From: Verrucomicrobiota bacterium
GTDB lineage: Bacteria > Verrucomicrobiota > Verrucomicrobiia > Limisphaerales > SIBE01
Reading direction: 5' to 3'
Assembly (NCBI GenBank): GCA_016871515.1
Contig: VHDE01000029.1
Location: 1 to 55,308 of the forward strand
Length of the DNA: 55,308 bases
Shown here: piece by piece, positions 24,194-33,214 of the stretch
How the letters are laid out: the number at the start of each line of letters is the position of its first letter
How positions within the stretch are numbered: position 1 is the stretch's first letter
Program-made: the position numbers and the translations under genes
The notes under the pieces: model-generated
Databases searched by the model: none
What the model saw: only the letters and a program-made list of their open reading frames with translations
What the model was told of the DNA's origin: nothing

Positions 24194-25912
24194 ATGAAAA
24201 TAAGAAGTACGAAATCCCTTGATGCCGAGTTTCACATCCATTCAAGGCGCTGGCCAATTCTCAGCAAGTCGATGCCGCTGTTTGCGTTAGCGGCATTTGC
24301 CTGCGTCGTTTCATTTGCTGCGACGACTTTGGATGCGACCCGCACCCAGTACGCGCTCAAGATCACAGCCCCAGTCATTGATGGCGAAGTCAATGTTAAG
24401 GACGCGAACGAATGGAGATTTGCGGCTGGCAATAGCGACTATTGGCACGTGTTTCCGGATGATAGAGGCTTCGCGGCGGATGGAATTCGCGGCGGTGAAC
24501 TCACCGCCGGCCAGAATCCGGATAACATCGACGACCTGAGTTTTAAAGTTTATGCAGGCTTCGATGACCAAAACCTTTACGTTGCCGTGATTGTGAAAGA
24601 CGAGGACGTGCAGACGGATACCGCCGCCGCTGACTCCAAGAATGGAAATACGTGGGAGGATGATAGCGTCGAGGTTTTTGTCGATCCGGCGAACGCGAAC
24701 GCCGACCGATGGGCCAAGACGCAGAAGGGTGGACAATATGTGATCACCGCGAATAATGCCTATCGCGAGGCCGAGGCCGGTGACCCTGGTTTTGGCGCGA
24801 ACGCGGCTTGGTTCGCAAAAACCGCTCGCACCGATACTGGATATGCAGCCGAGTTTCGCATCTCTCTCGCAACCTTGGGCAACCCGAAGCCGGGTGATCT
24901 TCTCGGTTTCACCGTCGCGGTCAATGATGATGATGGCGGCGGCGCAACCACCGACACACAATTGTCCTGGAAGGGCAAGCCACACCAGCCCGTGACCTAC
25001 GGCAACTTGGTGGTCGGCCCCCCAACTCACACCGTCTTCAAAGTTACGACGCCTCCGAATCCCGATGGAAAGATTAATCTTAGCGAATATCCAGGCGCCA
25101 GGGAAATCCGCGTCAATTCGCAGCTCGGCGTCGTTTACATTCCAGGCGCTGATAATGATATTCCGTTAACAGATCTCGAGTACAAGGCCTACGCCGTTCA
25201 TGACAACGACGCGATCTATTTCGCCGTCGATGTCACCGACGAAAAAGTCAGCACCGATCAGTCGAACGACGCACAAATGCCTGACCTGCCTACCTGGGAA
25301 GATGACAGCGTCGAGCTATTTTTTGACGTCGATAACAGCAAAAACTTCGGCGGCGGCACGGGCCTCGGCGGCGGCGTCTTTGAAGGTCAATACACGCAAA
25401 CATACAAAGGCTTCTTTTATGATGGATCGCCTTCCAAAGACGCACAGAAAGGCGTTCATTGGTCTGGCGCCGGCTCGCTCACAGCCACAGGCTATCAAGT
25501 CGAATTCAGGATTCCCAAAACATCCCTAGGCTCGCCCAAAGACGGTGACTCGATTGGATTCCATATTGCGGTGAATGACGACGATGGTGTCGGTGATTAC
25601 TCGCATATCGGATGGGCTGGACAAGCTCATCATGAGTACACATACGGCCCTCTGGTTTTTTCAAGTCAAGCTGCGGGCGGTCCAACCGGCGATCGTCCGA
25701 GACTGACGGGCGCCTACGCGAATGGCGCCTTTAGCATGACGCTGCAAACAACGGCCGGAGCAAAGTACGACGTCGAATACTCACAAGACTTGAAAGCCTG
25801 GCAAGTCATCATGCCCGCTGTAGCCGGCACTGGCCAAGCGGTGCCAATCACAGAAACTGACGCGACGCGGAAAGCGCGTTCCTTTGGTTTCTACCGCGCG
25901 CGAGTAAAGTAA
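24194..25912 (+). CDS. Secreted protein with two CBM9-like domains
   Basis: 572 residues from ATG 24194; ATG 24272, directly before a signal-peptide-like MPLFALAAFACVVSFAAT, is the alternative start. Two related domains of about 200 residues follow: each opens with a 'PxxDGxxxxxEW'-type segment (APVIDGEVNVKDANEWRFAA; NPDGKINLSEYPGAREI), then VYAGFDDQNLYVAV / AYAVHDNDAIYFAV, NTWEDDSVEVFVDP / PTWEDDSVELFFDV, and GFTVAVNDDDGG / GFHIAVNDDDG. This is the carbohydrate-binding CBM9-like fold. The last 70 residues (YDVEYSQDLKAWQ, ending RSFGFYRARVK) match a C-terminal beta module common in verrucomicrobial exported proteins. No catalytic domain is present. Confidence 0.85.
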   Translation: MKIRSTKSLDAEFHIHSRRWPILSKSMPLFALAAFACVVSFAATTLDATRTQYALKITAPVIDGEVNVKDANEWRFAAGNSDYWHVFPDDRGFAADGIRGGELTAGQNPDNIDDLSFKVYAGFDDQNLYVAVIVKDEDVQTDTAAADSKNGNTWEDDSVEVFVDPANANADRWAKTQKGGQYVITANNAYREAEAGDPGFGANAAWFAKTARTDTGYAAEFRISLATLGNPKPGDLLGFTVAVNDDDGGGATTDTQLSWKGKPHQPVTYGNLVVGPPTHTVFKVTTPPNPDGKINLSEYPGAREIRVNSQLGVVYIPGADNDIPLTDLEYKAYAVHDNDAIYFAVDVTDEKVSTDQSNDAQMPDLPTWEDDSVELFFDVDNSKNFGGGTGLGGGVFEGQYTQTYKGFFYDGSPSKDAQKGVHWSGAGSLTATGYQVEFRIPKTSLGSPKDGDSIGFHIAVNDDDGVGDYSHIGWAGQAHHEYTYGPLVFSSQAAGGPTGDRPRLTGAYANGAFSMTLQTTAGAKYDVEYSQDLKAWQVIMPAVAGTGQAVPITETDATRKARSFGFYRARVK

Positions 25913-25937
25913 GACTAGCCGCTTGCCCCGGCGTGGA

Positions 25938-25967
25938 CAGGACCGCAGCGTAGGCGCTGCGGTCCTG
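25938..25967. repeat. 13-bp perfect hairpin after the CBM9-like gene
   Basis: CAGGACCGCAGCG and CGCTGCGGTCCTG are exact complements around TAGG. There is no U-tract after it, so it is better seen as an arm of the GCAGCG-word dispersed repeat than as an intrinsic terminator, although it could slow transcription 25 bases past the stop codon. Confidence 0.65.
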
Positions 25968-26081
25968 CACGTTCGAGCGGAGCAGCGGTGCATGCCCGTC
26001 CGCTCCTGCCATTCCAAATGCGGATCGCGGCCAAAAAAGGGCTTGCAATTCTCGCAGCGGAAGAGTTAATCGGCCCCATCT

Positions 26082-26510
26082 ATGAAACGACTCCTCCAAT
26101 CCGCCACTGTCCTTTCCTTGTTCGTTCTCGGAACCCTCAGCGCTCACCCTGATGACCTGAGCAAATTGGAAGGCAAATGGTCGGTCAGCAAGACCAACGA
26201 CCAAGGACAATCTTACAAGCAAGTCATTGAAATCAAGAAAGACAAATTCAAGTTCCGTCTTCTGGGAAGCGACGACAGCGTTCAAATCTATGCCGAAGGA
26301 GAGATCAAACTTGCCAAACTCGGCGCATTCAATTCGATCAAGTTCACGAATATCAAGGGCGGCGCTTCGGAATCAGACCTTCAACCCGTCGATGACGACC
26401 GAACTTCTATTTACATGCTGGACGGGGACTCGTGGTTGGTCGCCTCGAATTTCGACAAGGATCGCGACGGGCAAAAGCCTGCGCTCGAAGTGTACAAAAA
26501 AGTGAAATAG
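26082..26510 (+). CDS. Secreted lipocalin-like hypothetical protein
   Basis: 142 residues. Signal peptide MKRLLQSATVLSLFVLGTLS followed by AHPDDLSKLEGKWSVSKTND. The mature protein alternates as a small beta-barrel (FRLLGSDDSVQIYAEGEIKL; SIYMLDGDSWLVASN). LxGxW at the start and a C-terminal K(A)LEVYKKV strand are typical of short exported lipocalin-like proteins, including the planctomycetal TIGR03067-type group. The ligand is unknown. It stands alone; a dispersed repeat follows 110 bases downstream. Confidence 0.65.
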   Translation: MKRLLQSATVLSLFVLGTLSAHPDDLSKLEGKWSVSKTNDQGQSYKQVIEIKKDKFKFRLLGSDDSVQIYAEGEIKLAKLGAFNSIKFTNIKGGASESDLQPVDDDRTSIYMLDGDSWLVASNFDKDRDGQKPALEVYKKVK

Positions 26511-26620
26511 ACCGGCACTCGCCGACTTGACACGTTCTATTGTTCGATTCGAAGCGAAAGGCGAACTCTTGCTCTTGCTAGGCAGAGTTGCTTCTAATGA
26601 AGCCGACTGACTGAACTACT

Positions 26621-26688
26621 GTAGGACAGCGCGTCCGGCCTGTCTGATTGGTGCACCTGTTTGGACAGGCGAGACGCACTGTCCTGCG
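26621..26688. repeat. Dispersed repeat, GACAGGCG word (full element)
   Basis: Left arm GTAGGACAGCGCGTCCGGCC with TGTC, linker TGATTGGTGCACCTGTTT, right arm GGACAGGCGAGACGCACTG with TCCTGCGA. Inverted copies with several mismatches. Confidence 0.7.
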
Positions 26689-26708
26689 AAATTCAATTCA
26701 CGGGGCAA

Positions 26709-27566
26709 TTAGTGTTTCGCGAGCAGCCCGCGAATATAGCCCAAGTTCTTCGTCATATCCGCTTTCACATTGCCGGAAGGCGCGACCGTTTCCAAATGCG
26801 CCCAACCACTGAACCCAATATCGACAATCGCTTGAATGACTTTCGGAAAATCGATGAGCCCGCTCCCCATGAGCCTCGGATTATCCTTTAGGTGAAATTC
26901 GCAGATGCGATCTTTCCCAAGCCAGCGAATTTCTTTGTAGATGTCGAAGCCGTTGCTCTGACTGTTCCCAACGTCGTAGTAAACCAGGACAGCTTTCGAT
27001 TGGGCACGATCGAGGATTCGCACATTATCTTCAGCCGAAATCGTGTCTTCAATGCCGAGGATGACACCTGCCTTTTCCGCTTCGGCACCCATCTCTTTCA
27101 AGAAGTCGCCCACGTAATCCATTTCGGCTTTGGTTTCGAATTTCCCTCTGCCAAAGAACGGCAGCAGAATCACGCGCGCGCCGAGCTTTTTCGTGAGCGG
27201 AATCGATTCGGCCACCCAACGTTTTCCGAGCGGATCATTCTTGAGATAATTCTGGTGCAAAATATCGAGGCACGTGGAAGCAATGGGAAACTGGTGTTGC
27301 TTCGCCTGGGCGAGGAATTCTTCCTGCAAAGAAAGATCGCCCAGAGGCAAATGATCTTTGGCTCTCCCCAAACTGATTTCCACTCCATCAAACCCGATGC
27401 CCTTGGCGAACTCGACCGAGGTTGGCTTGGCGGCATGTTGCAAATTCCAATCGGTCACACCGATTTTCAGATTCTTGTATTCTGCTTGCAGTTGGCCCGG
27501 CAAACTAGAGCACGCCAGAGCTGCAGCTCCTGTTTGGATGAATTGGCGTCGAGTGATGGAAGTCAT
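26709..27566 (-). CDS. Tat-exported sugar phosphate isomerase/epimerase-like protein
   Basis: 285 residues. The Tat signal SITRRQFIQTGAAALACS opens the protein, followed by an AP-endonuclease-2-type TIM barrel: KIGVTDWNLQ, GFDGVEISLG, LGARVILLPFFG, VILGIEDTISAEDNVRILD, VLVYYDVGNS and ICEFHLKD near the C-terminus, where Glu, Asp and His metal ligands of the xylose-isomerase-like family are expected. Verrucomicrobia and planctomycetes encode many exported members, thought to process unusual sugars in the periplasm; the substrate is not known. Divergent from the M29-like gene 200 bases away. Confidence 0.87.
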   Translation of the reverse strand: MTSITRRQFIQTGAAALACSSLPGQLQAEYKNLKIGVTDWNLQHAAKPTSVEFAKGIGFDGVEISLGRAKDHLPLGDLSLQEEFLAQAKQHQFPIASTCLDILHQNYLKNDPLGKRWVAESIPLTKKLGARVILLPFFGRGKFETKAEMDYVGDFLKEMGAEAEKAGVILGIEDTISAEDNVRILDRAQSKAVLVYYDVGNSQSNGFDIYKEIRWLGKDRICEFHLKDNPRLMGSGLIDFPKVIQAIVDIGFSGWAHLETVAPSGNVKADMTKNLGYIRGLLAKH

Positions 27567-27765
27567 AATCTGAAATGAACGCTTACCAATTCCCCAGTCA
27601 AGTCCGCAATTGCAGATGGGAAAAACGCGCGGACTCAGCGGTCCGCGCTCCCGGAATGAAATGCAGAATTGACCTGAAGTGTGACCGGGCTAACGTAGCT
27701 CGAACGAATTCCGAATTATTTTGATTCGAACTTCGTTGGGGCTTGCTTACTATTAGCAGCTTGAT

Positions 27766-28920
27766 ATGGGTAAATCTGTCAGACAATTTCCGCCGTTCAG
27801 CTTAACCAGGTTGCTTAGCACTGTCTTCGCGCCGAAAGCTCAGGAACGGATCGGCATTCTGATCGATCTACCCGAACCGAAGGAGGTCCAGGCTTGCGCG
27901 TTTTTGCCCAATCCCGCCTTAACCATTCAGCGATACGCGCATGATATTTTTTACCGCGGCCTAAAGGACGGAGGCTTAGCCGAGCTGAAATTGGAGGGTG
28001 GCGATCTGTTTGCCTATTGCGTTACAGGCGGAAGCAATCTGGATCTGCCAGACACGGCTTTTGACCTCAGCGGCCGCGAACTGAAATTCGAGGCCGACAT
28101 TTATCCGCACTTTAACATTCTTCTGTGCATCTCTACCTTCTCGGCGACGGCGCCGTTAACGGCGTTTGCCAAGCGCTTCGGTTTTCGCGGAGCGACTTTG
28201 CACGGGTTGAACGACATCATTTTGAGAACTGGTTTGGCCGTCGATTACAACGAAGCAAGCCGCCAGGCTGAAAAGCTTCGGCGAGGTTTGACGCGCGCTG
28301 ACCGATTTGAAATCGACTTTGAAGCATTGGGAACAAAACAGACGCTCAGTCTCTCATGCAGCGGACAGGAGGCTCAGAAAAGTCACGGACTTTGCCGCGG
28401 CGAAAAGCCGGACGTCGCCAACCTTCCGGCCGGCGAAGTTTACTTTGTCCCAACGGGCGCGGAGGGTTTTTTCCCGATGCGTTACGAAGACGGCACGATT
28501 GGTTTGATGGAGGTGACCGGAGGCCGCATCCGCAGCGCCAGATTATTGCGCGGGAAGCAGAGCGTGGTGGATGCGCACAACCGGAAGCTCGCTCTTGACC
28601 CGGTGACGGGCGAGTTGGGTGAGCTTGGCTTTGGAACGCAGGAACTGCCGCCCTCCGGCCGCGATATTCAGGACGAAAAGATTTTGGGAACTTTGCACAT
28701 CGCGACCGGCCGCAGCGATCACTTGGGCGGACATTTGACACCTGATCGTTTCGCGCTGGCGAAGAACGCAACGCACGATGACATCCTCTTTTCTCCGACG
28801 AAGACACCGGAGATCGCCGTGGCACAGGCGCGCATGTATCGAAATGGCGAGACAACCACCGTGATTGATCATTACGAGCCCGCTTCGTACCTGCGCAAAC
28901 TTTTGGAGACACCTGCGTAA
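27766..28920 (+). CDS. Aminopeptidase-like protein (M29-type)
   Basis: 384 residues, no signal peptide. The C-terminal half carries the order of motifs I associate with peptidase family M29: NLPAGEVYFVPTGAEGFFPM (glutamate in the GEV segment), a strand-rich part, then TGELGELGFGTQELPPSG, DEKILGTLHIATGRSDH with a candidate metal His, and THDDILFSP. The N-terminal half has FYRGLKDGGLAELKLEGGDL and is less conserved. I infer a metal-dependent aminopeptidase or a catalytically altered relative, because the usual HWD segment reads HDD here. It is cytoplasmic; neighbours give no pathway hint. Confidence 0.6.
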   Translation: MGKSVRQFPPFSLTRLLSTVFAPKAQERIGILIDLPEPKEVQACAFLPNPALTIQRYAHDIFYRGLKDGGLAELKLEGGDLFAYCVTGGSNLDLPDTAFDLSGRELKFEADIYPHFNILLCISTFSATAPLTAFAKRFGFRGATLHGLNDIILRTGLAVDYNEASRQAEKLRRGLTRADRFEIDFEALGTKQTLSLSCSGQEAQKSHGLCRGEKPDVANLPAGEVYFVPTGAEGFFPMRYEDGTIGLMEVTGGRIRSARLLRGKQSVVDAHNRKLALDPVTGELGELGFGTQELPPSGRDIQDEKILGTLHIATGRSDHLGGHLTPDRFALAKNATHDDILFSPTKTPEIAVAQARMYRNGETTTVIDHYEPASYLRKLLETPA

Positions 28921-28933
28921 ATGTTCCGGATGT

Positions 28934-29094
28934 TAGGAGCGCGGTGTTTACGCCGCTTCAACGTCCATTGTTGCGGGAACTGTGCACACCGAAGCGGCGT
29001 AATTGCCGATCCCGCCGGAAATGAAAGGACAGTCGTCTCTCCTGTCTCAACGCTGGTGTGCACTTGGACAGGCGGGACGCCCTGTCCTACGAAG
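28934..29094. repeat. Two consecutive dispersed repeats (GTTTACGCCGC word and GACAGGCG word)
   Basis: First element about 28938-29012: GGAGCGCGGTGTTTACGCCGC and GAAGCGGCGTAATTGCCGAT, inverted with mismatches. Second element 29026-29092: AGGACAGTCGTCTCTCCTGT and GGACAGGCGGGACGCCCTG then TCCTACGAA, with a linker containing GGTGTGCACTT. The second ends 15 bases before the methyltransferase start. Confidence 0.65.
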
Positions 29095-29107
29095 TCTGCG
29101 GTTTGAT

Positions 29108-29869
29108 ATGAGCGGCAGTTTTTACGAATCCGATCGGGCGTTCGCGGAATATCTCCTCTTTCATTACGGGCTGCCCAAGCAAGTATTGCCTTTCGCGTTT
29201 GGGCCCGTCGATGCGCTCGATTTTCCGGTTCGCTGCGTTAAAGACTGTTTGATAACCGACGGCTTAGGCTCCAACGCGCGGGCCCTGGAGCTCGGTTGCG
29301 CAGTCGGTCGTTCCTCCTTCGAGTTGGCCCGCTTTTGCCGGGAAGTTATCGGCCTCGACTTCTCGCACCGGTTCATTGCCACCAGTCGCCAATTGCAAAC
29401 GAGCGGCGCTCTCGATTACCGCTTCGCCGATGAGGGTTCATTGACGATTCAGGCAACGGCGCAAGTGCCGCTCAACATCGACCGATCTCGTGTTGTTTTC
29501 GATGAGGGCGATGCGATGAATCTGCCGAACGAGATTGGCCAGTTCGACGTTGTCCTGCTGGCCAATCTGATCGATCGCTTGCGCGAACCGCAGCGCTGTT
29601 TAGAGCAACTCGCGAACGTCGTGAAAAGCGGCGGGCAGCTCATTATCACGTCTCCCTGCACATGGCTGGAGGATTTCACGCCGCGTCAAAACTGGCTCGG
29701 AGGCTTCGAGAGAAACGGTCACCCGGTCAAGACACTGGACACCATCCAAGGAATCCTCAACTCTGACTTCTGGCTGGCATCTCGCAAAGACTTGCCATTC
29801 CTCATTCGTGAACATGCCAGAAAATTCCAATGGAGCGTCGCCGAAGCGACGGTTTGGATGAGGAAGTGA
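29108..29869 (+). CDS. Putative 4-mercaptohistidine N1-methyltransferase (OvoA C-terminal type)
   Basis: 253 residues from ATG 29108, chosen because homology starts with MSGSFYESDRAFAEYLLFHYG, the hallmark opening of this family; the 35 codons before it are repeat-derived. Class I SAM fold with LELGCAVGRSSFELA (SAM motif I), VIGLDFSHRFIATS, DVVLLANLIDRLREP and GGQLIITSPCTWLEDFTPR. In ovothiol biosynthesis, OvoA joins cysteine to histidine and a methyltransferase domain then methylates 4-mercaptohistidine at the pi-nitrogen (N1 in this name). Here the methyltransferase is a separate protein; no sulfoxide synthase gene lies in the window. Family assignment is firm, the function in this organism is inferred. 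Confidence 0.8.
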   Translation: MSGSFYESDRAFAEYLLFHYGLPKQVLPFAFGPVDALDFPVRCVKDCLITDGLGSNARALELGCAVGRSSFELARFCREVIGLDFSHRFIATSRQLQTSGALDYRFADEGSLTIQATAQVPLNIDRSRVVFDEGDAMNLPNEIGQFDVVLLANLIDRLREPQRCLEQLANVVKSGGQLIITSPCTWLEDFTPRQNWLGGFERNGHPVKTLDTIQGILNSDFWLASRKDLPFLIREHARKFQWSVAEATVWMRK

Positions 29870-29980
29870 TGCAATGCCGCAGATTGAAGATTATTGAAAC
29901 TCTTCGCTACGATCCACACCCAGACAAACCCAGACAAAACAATCGCACTTCTTCCGTCGAAACGGTATTGTCACCCAGCT

Positions 29981-30793
29981 ATGCAAATTCTCCTGCGTTC
30001 ACGGCATCGTCTCGCTCGTGCGTTCATCTTGTTCAGTGTGTTATTCGGCGGGCTTGCCGAGAGCTTGCCAGCCCAACAACGCAACGTTCTAAAAATCGGG
30101 ATGGAATTGGCTTATCCACCCTTCGAGATGACTGACGAAAAGGGCCGGCCCACTGGAGTGAGCGTCGATCTCGCCCATGCCTTGGGCAAGTTCCTCAAGC
30201 GTGACGTGGAAATTCAGAACTTGCCCTTCGACGGTTTGATTCCCTCTTTGAAGACGGGCAAGATCGATCTGATTCTTTCCTCGATGACCGCGACGGCGGA
30301 GCGCGCGCGTTCGATAGATTTTTCTGATGCTTATTTGAAGACGGGGCTTTGCCTGCTCGTGGGCAAGGATTCGTCCATTCAATCGATCCAGGATCTCGAT
30401 CAAACCGGGAAAGCATTGGCGGTCAAGAAAGGAACCACCGGCCACACTTATGCGGCTGAGAAAATCAAAAAGGCGAAGGTCCTTGTTCTGGACAAAGAGG
30501 CCGCTTGCGTCCTCGAGGTTGTGCAAGGCAAAGCTGACGCTTTCATTTACGATCAGATGTCCACGTTCAAGAATTGGCAGCGTAACAAAGAAACGACCCG
30601 GCCGCTCCTGAAGCCATTCCAGGAAGAGTCCTGGGCCATTGGAATCCGGAAAGGGAATGGCGAATTGCGCGATCAAATCAATCAATTCCTCAAAGAGTTC
30701 CGCGCCAAGAATGGTTTTGAAGCATTGGGTGACCGCTACTTGAAAGAACAAAAAGAGGCTTTTCGCCAGATGGGTTATCCCTTCTACTTTTGA
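29981..30793 (+). CDS. ABC transporter substrate-binding protein (polar amino acid type)
   Basis: 270 residues from ATG 29981. A signal peptide (hydrophobic ARAFILFSVLFGGLAESLPA) precedes a SBP_bac_3 domain: LKIGMELAYPPFEMTDEKG, GVSVDLAHALGKFL, LPFDGLIPSLKTGKIDLILS, TATAERARSIDFSDAYLKTG and KKGTTGHTYAAEKI. This is the periplasmic receptor of an amino-acid uptake system (glutamine/lysine/arginine/histidine type); the exact ligand cannot be read. Its stop codon overlaps the permease start by four bases, so the two are coupled. Confidence 0.9.
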   Translation: MQILLRSRHRLARAFILFSVLFGGLAESLPAQQRNVLKIGMELAYPPFEMTDEKGRPTGVSVDLAHALGKFLKRDVEIQNLPFDGLIPSLKTGKIDLILSSMTATAERARSIDFSDAYLKTGLCLLVGKDSSIQSIQDLDQTGKALAVKKGTTGHTYAAEKIKKAKVLVLDKEAACVLEVVQGKADAFIYDQMSTFKNWQRNKETTRPLLKPFQEESWAIGIRKGNGELRDQINQFLKEFRAKNGFEALGDRYLKEQKEAFRQMGYPFYF

Positions 30794-31587
30794 CCGTGGG
30801 CGTTTTCCGAGTATTTCTTGCGCCAACCAATCCGGGACAATCGATCTCCCGGTCCGTGCGGGTCCTCAATTTCGCGCTCGCTTTTCTCCTGATCGCGTTG
30901 GTGTTTTATTTTTCGTTCAGCCAATTGAACTATCACTGGGATTGGGCGTCTGTCCTCAAGTACCGGCAAAAGTTTGTTCAAGGTTGGTTCACGACAATTT
31001 TAGTTTCGATAGCTGCGCTGATCTTGAGCACCGTTGTCGGCCTTTCTTTCGCATTGGCGCGCCGGAGCCGTTTTCTTCCGCTCCAGTGCTTCAGCAGGAT
31101 TTACGTCGAGGTCGTTCGCGGAACACCGTTGCTCGTTCAGATTCTCATTTTCTTCTATGTCGTCGCTGATGCGTTCCATGTGGAGAATCGTTACCTGGTC
31201 GGCATCCTGACGCTGGCTTTCTTCAGCGGCGCGTATATTTCCGAGATTATCCGCGCTGGGATCGAGAGCGTGGGCAAGTCGCAACTCGAATCAGCCAAGG
31301 CCATCGGATTGACGCGCGCGCAGACGTATCGACACATCATCTTCCCGCAAGCGTTGCGTCAAACGCTTCCGCCCTTGGCCGGCCAGTTTGTTTCATTGAT
31401 CAAAGATTCATCGCTGCTCTCCATCATTTCGATCAGTGAATTCACCTTGAATGCTCAGGAAGTGAATTCATTTACGTTCAGCACCCTCGAAAGTTACATT
31501 CCTCTGGCGATCGGCTACCTGATCTTGACGCTGCCTATTTCAATCGGAACGCGTTACCTCGAGAGACGGCACCGATTTGAAACGTGA
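30790..31587 (+). CDS. ABC transporter permease (polar amino acid type)
   Basis: 265 residues; start TTG 30790 overlaps the receptor's stop, with GTG 30796 as alternative. The protein has an N-terminal membrane helix, then the HisM-type permease domain: GWFTTILVSIAALILS, RIYVEVVRGTPLLVQILIFF, FFSGAYISEIIRAGIESVGKSQLESAKAIGL, which carries the EAA loop that docks on the ATPase, and QFVSLIKDSSLLSIIS. An ATP-binding subunit normally follows in such operons, but the next gene is the chimeric ankyrin ORF, so the ATPase must come from elsewhere or has been lost. Confidence 0.9.
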   Translation: MTVGVFRVFLAPTNPGQSISRSVRVLNFALAFLLIALVFYFSFSQLNYHWDWASVLKYRQKFVQGWFTTILVSIAALILSTVVGLSFALARRSRFLPLQCFSRIYVEVVRGTPLLVQILIFFYVVADAFHVENRYLVGILTLAFFSGAYISEIIRAGIESVGKSQLESAKAIGLTRAQTYRHIIFPQALRQTLPPLAGQFVSLIKDSSLLSIISISEFTLNAQEVNSFTFSTLESYIPLAIGYLILTLPISIGTRYLERRHRFET

Positions 31588-31593
31588 TCTGCG

Positions 31594-33102
31594 ATGAGCG
31601 CTTCGAATTACCAGACGCGGCGCGCGACTCTGGATGATCTCGTGGAATTGCGGAAGCTCTGGCGAGAAGCGGCGCCGACTACAAGTCGGCGATACGGCAG
31701 AGTGAAACTCTGCGTTACGACCGCCGCTCGTCTTGATCGGTGGTGTCAGGTGCGCCCACCGTTCGCCAATGAGCATCATTTCCTGTTGCCGAATGCCCGC
31801 GCTTGTGCGGAAATCGCCGGCACACCACTATCTGACATGAAAGAGCCTGGTGAGGAATTTGTATGTGCGATTCAGGCGGACGAAGTCTCGCGCGCTCGTC
31901 AGTTGCTTGAGCGCAATCCGGAGTTCAAAAGCAGGATCAATGAACCGGCCGCCGCTTTCGATTCACCGGTAATCACCTTGGTGCGCAGCAGTGAGATGCT
32001 GGATTTGTTGCTCGCGGCTGGGGCTGACATCAACGCGAGAAGTCGCTGGTGGGCCGGCGGGTTCGGCCTGCTTGATTTTGCCGATCCAGATTTGGCCGCG
32101 CACGCCATTGATCGCGGCGCCGTCGTGGACGTCCATGCAGCGGCACGCTTGAACATGATTGGCCGCCTTCGTGAGCTGGTTTCCGCGCAGCCCGAACTCG
32201 CGCACGCGCGCGGCGGTGATGGCCAAACTCCGCTGCATTTTGCCAGCACGGTGGAAATCGCCGAATACCTTCTCGACCACGGCGCTGACATCGATGCGCG
32301 CGATGTGGACCACGAATCGACACCGGCGCAATACATGGTGCGCGATCGCGAACCGGTGCTGCGCTACCTGATTCAGCGCGGCTGCAAAACGGATATTCTC
32401 ATGGCAGCCGCCCTCGGCGACGCGGCGCTGGTCCGGAAACATCTGGACACCGATCCCGACTGCGTTCGAGTGCGCGTGAACGACGAGTATTTCCCGAAAC
32501 GGAATCCGCGGAGCGGCGGAACGATTTATCAATGGATGCTCGGCTGTTACGTTTCCGCGCACGATGTCGCTAAACAATTCGGACATGAAGAGGTCTTCCA
32601 GTTGCTCATGGATCGCAGTCCGCCCGATGTCAGATTGATCGCGGCATGTTGGTTGGGCGATGAAGACCCGGTTAACGCCTTGCTCAGGCAGCCGCCTGGC
32701 ATCGCCGACAACGTGCTGAAGGCCTATCATCGGCAGGTTGCCGACGCTGCACGAAACAATAATCTCGCGGCGGTCCGGTTGATGTTAGCGACAGGATTGC
32801 CTGCGGGCGCGGCGGGCCAGCACGGAGCCACTCCGCTGCATTGGGCGGCCTTTCACGGGAATGCCGAAATGGTTCGGTTGCTCCTCCGTTACAATCCTCC
32901 GCTCGAACAGAAGGATGCCGACTTTAATGCGACACCGGTCGGTTGGGCAATCCACGGTTCCGCGCATGGCTGGCATCGAAAGACCGGGGGCTAGGCGGCA
33001 ACCATCGAGGCTTTGCTCGAAGCCAAAGCGAAGCCTCCGGAAAAAATTGGCGGGTCTGATGCGGTGAAAGAGTTGCTCCGACGGCTTGGTGTGTCCGCGT
33101 GA
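31594..33102 (+). pseudogene. GNAT-repeat-ankyrin chimera with in-frame amber stop
   Basis: The frame opens at ATG 31594 with TRRATLDDLVELRKLWREA, which is the start of a GNAT acetyltransferase, not of an ankyrin protein. At 31671-31722 it runs through a dispersed repeat (PTTSRRYGRVKLCVTTA), then from about codon 85 becomes a long ankyrin protein (FVCAIQADEVSRARQLLERN, GADINARS, GDGQTPLHFAS, ATPLHWAAFHGNAEMVRLLL). A TAG at 32992-32994 stops it, but the same frame continues as AATIEALLEAKAKPPEKI to the TGA at 33100-33102, as expected for the natural end. So the gene has lost its own start, gained a foreign one, and carries one nonsense codon. The product up to TAG would be 466 residues, cytoplasmic, protein-binding. 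Confidence 0.75.
31671..31722. repeat. Dispersed repeat inside the ankyrin ORF
   Basis: GCGCCGACTACAAGTCGGCG and GGCAGAGTGAAACTCTGCGT are two self-complementary arms (GCCGACT/AGTCGGC, GCAGAGT/ACTCTGC). The element is related to the CAGACTGAAAGTCTG family and sits exactly between GNAT-like and ankyrin-like coding sequence. Confidence 0.7.
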
Positions 33103-33103
33103 G

Positions 33104-33211
33104 GCAGGACAGGCGTCTCGCCTGTCTCTGGAGTTAGAACATTTGGGGGTTGAACTTAAGTCCCTTGCAGAATTTCCAAACTCCAGGGACAGGCGAGACG
33201 CCTGTCCTGCC
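33104..33211. repeat. Dispersed repeat, GACAGGCG word (large full element)
   Basis: GGCAGGACAGGCGTCTCGCC-TGTCTCTGGAG and CTCCAGGGACAGGCGAGACGCCTGTCCTGCC are inverted copies about 30 bases long around a 47-base centre. It fills the whole space between two converging genes and could act on both transcripts. Confidence 0.8.
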
Positions 33212-33214
33212 CGG

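Noticed and set aside
2227-29106. Many short frames encoding RDALSYE-, GTRCPTK- or RNAALP-like peptides
   Set aside because: These are translations of the dispersed inverted repeats in various frames; the same DNA words appear in both orientations, so they are not genes.
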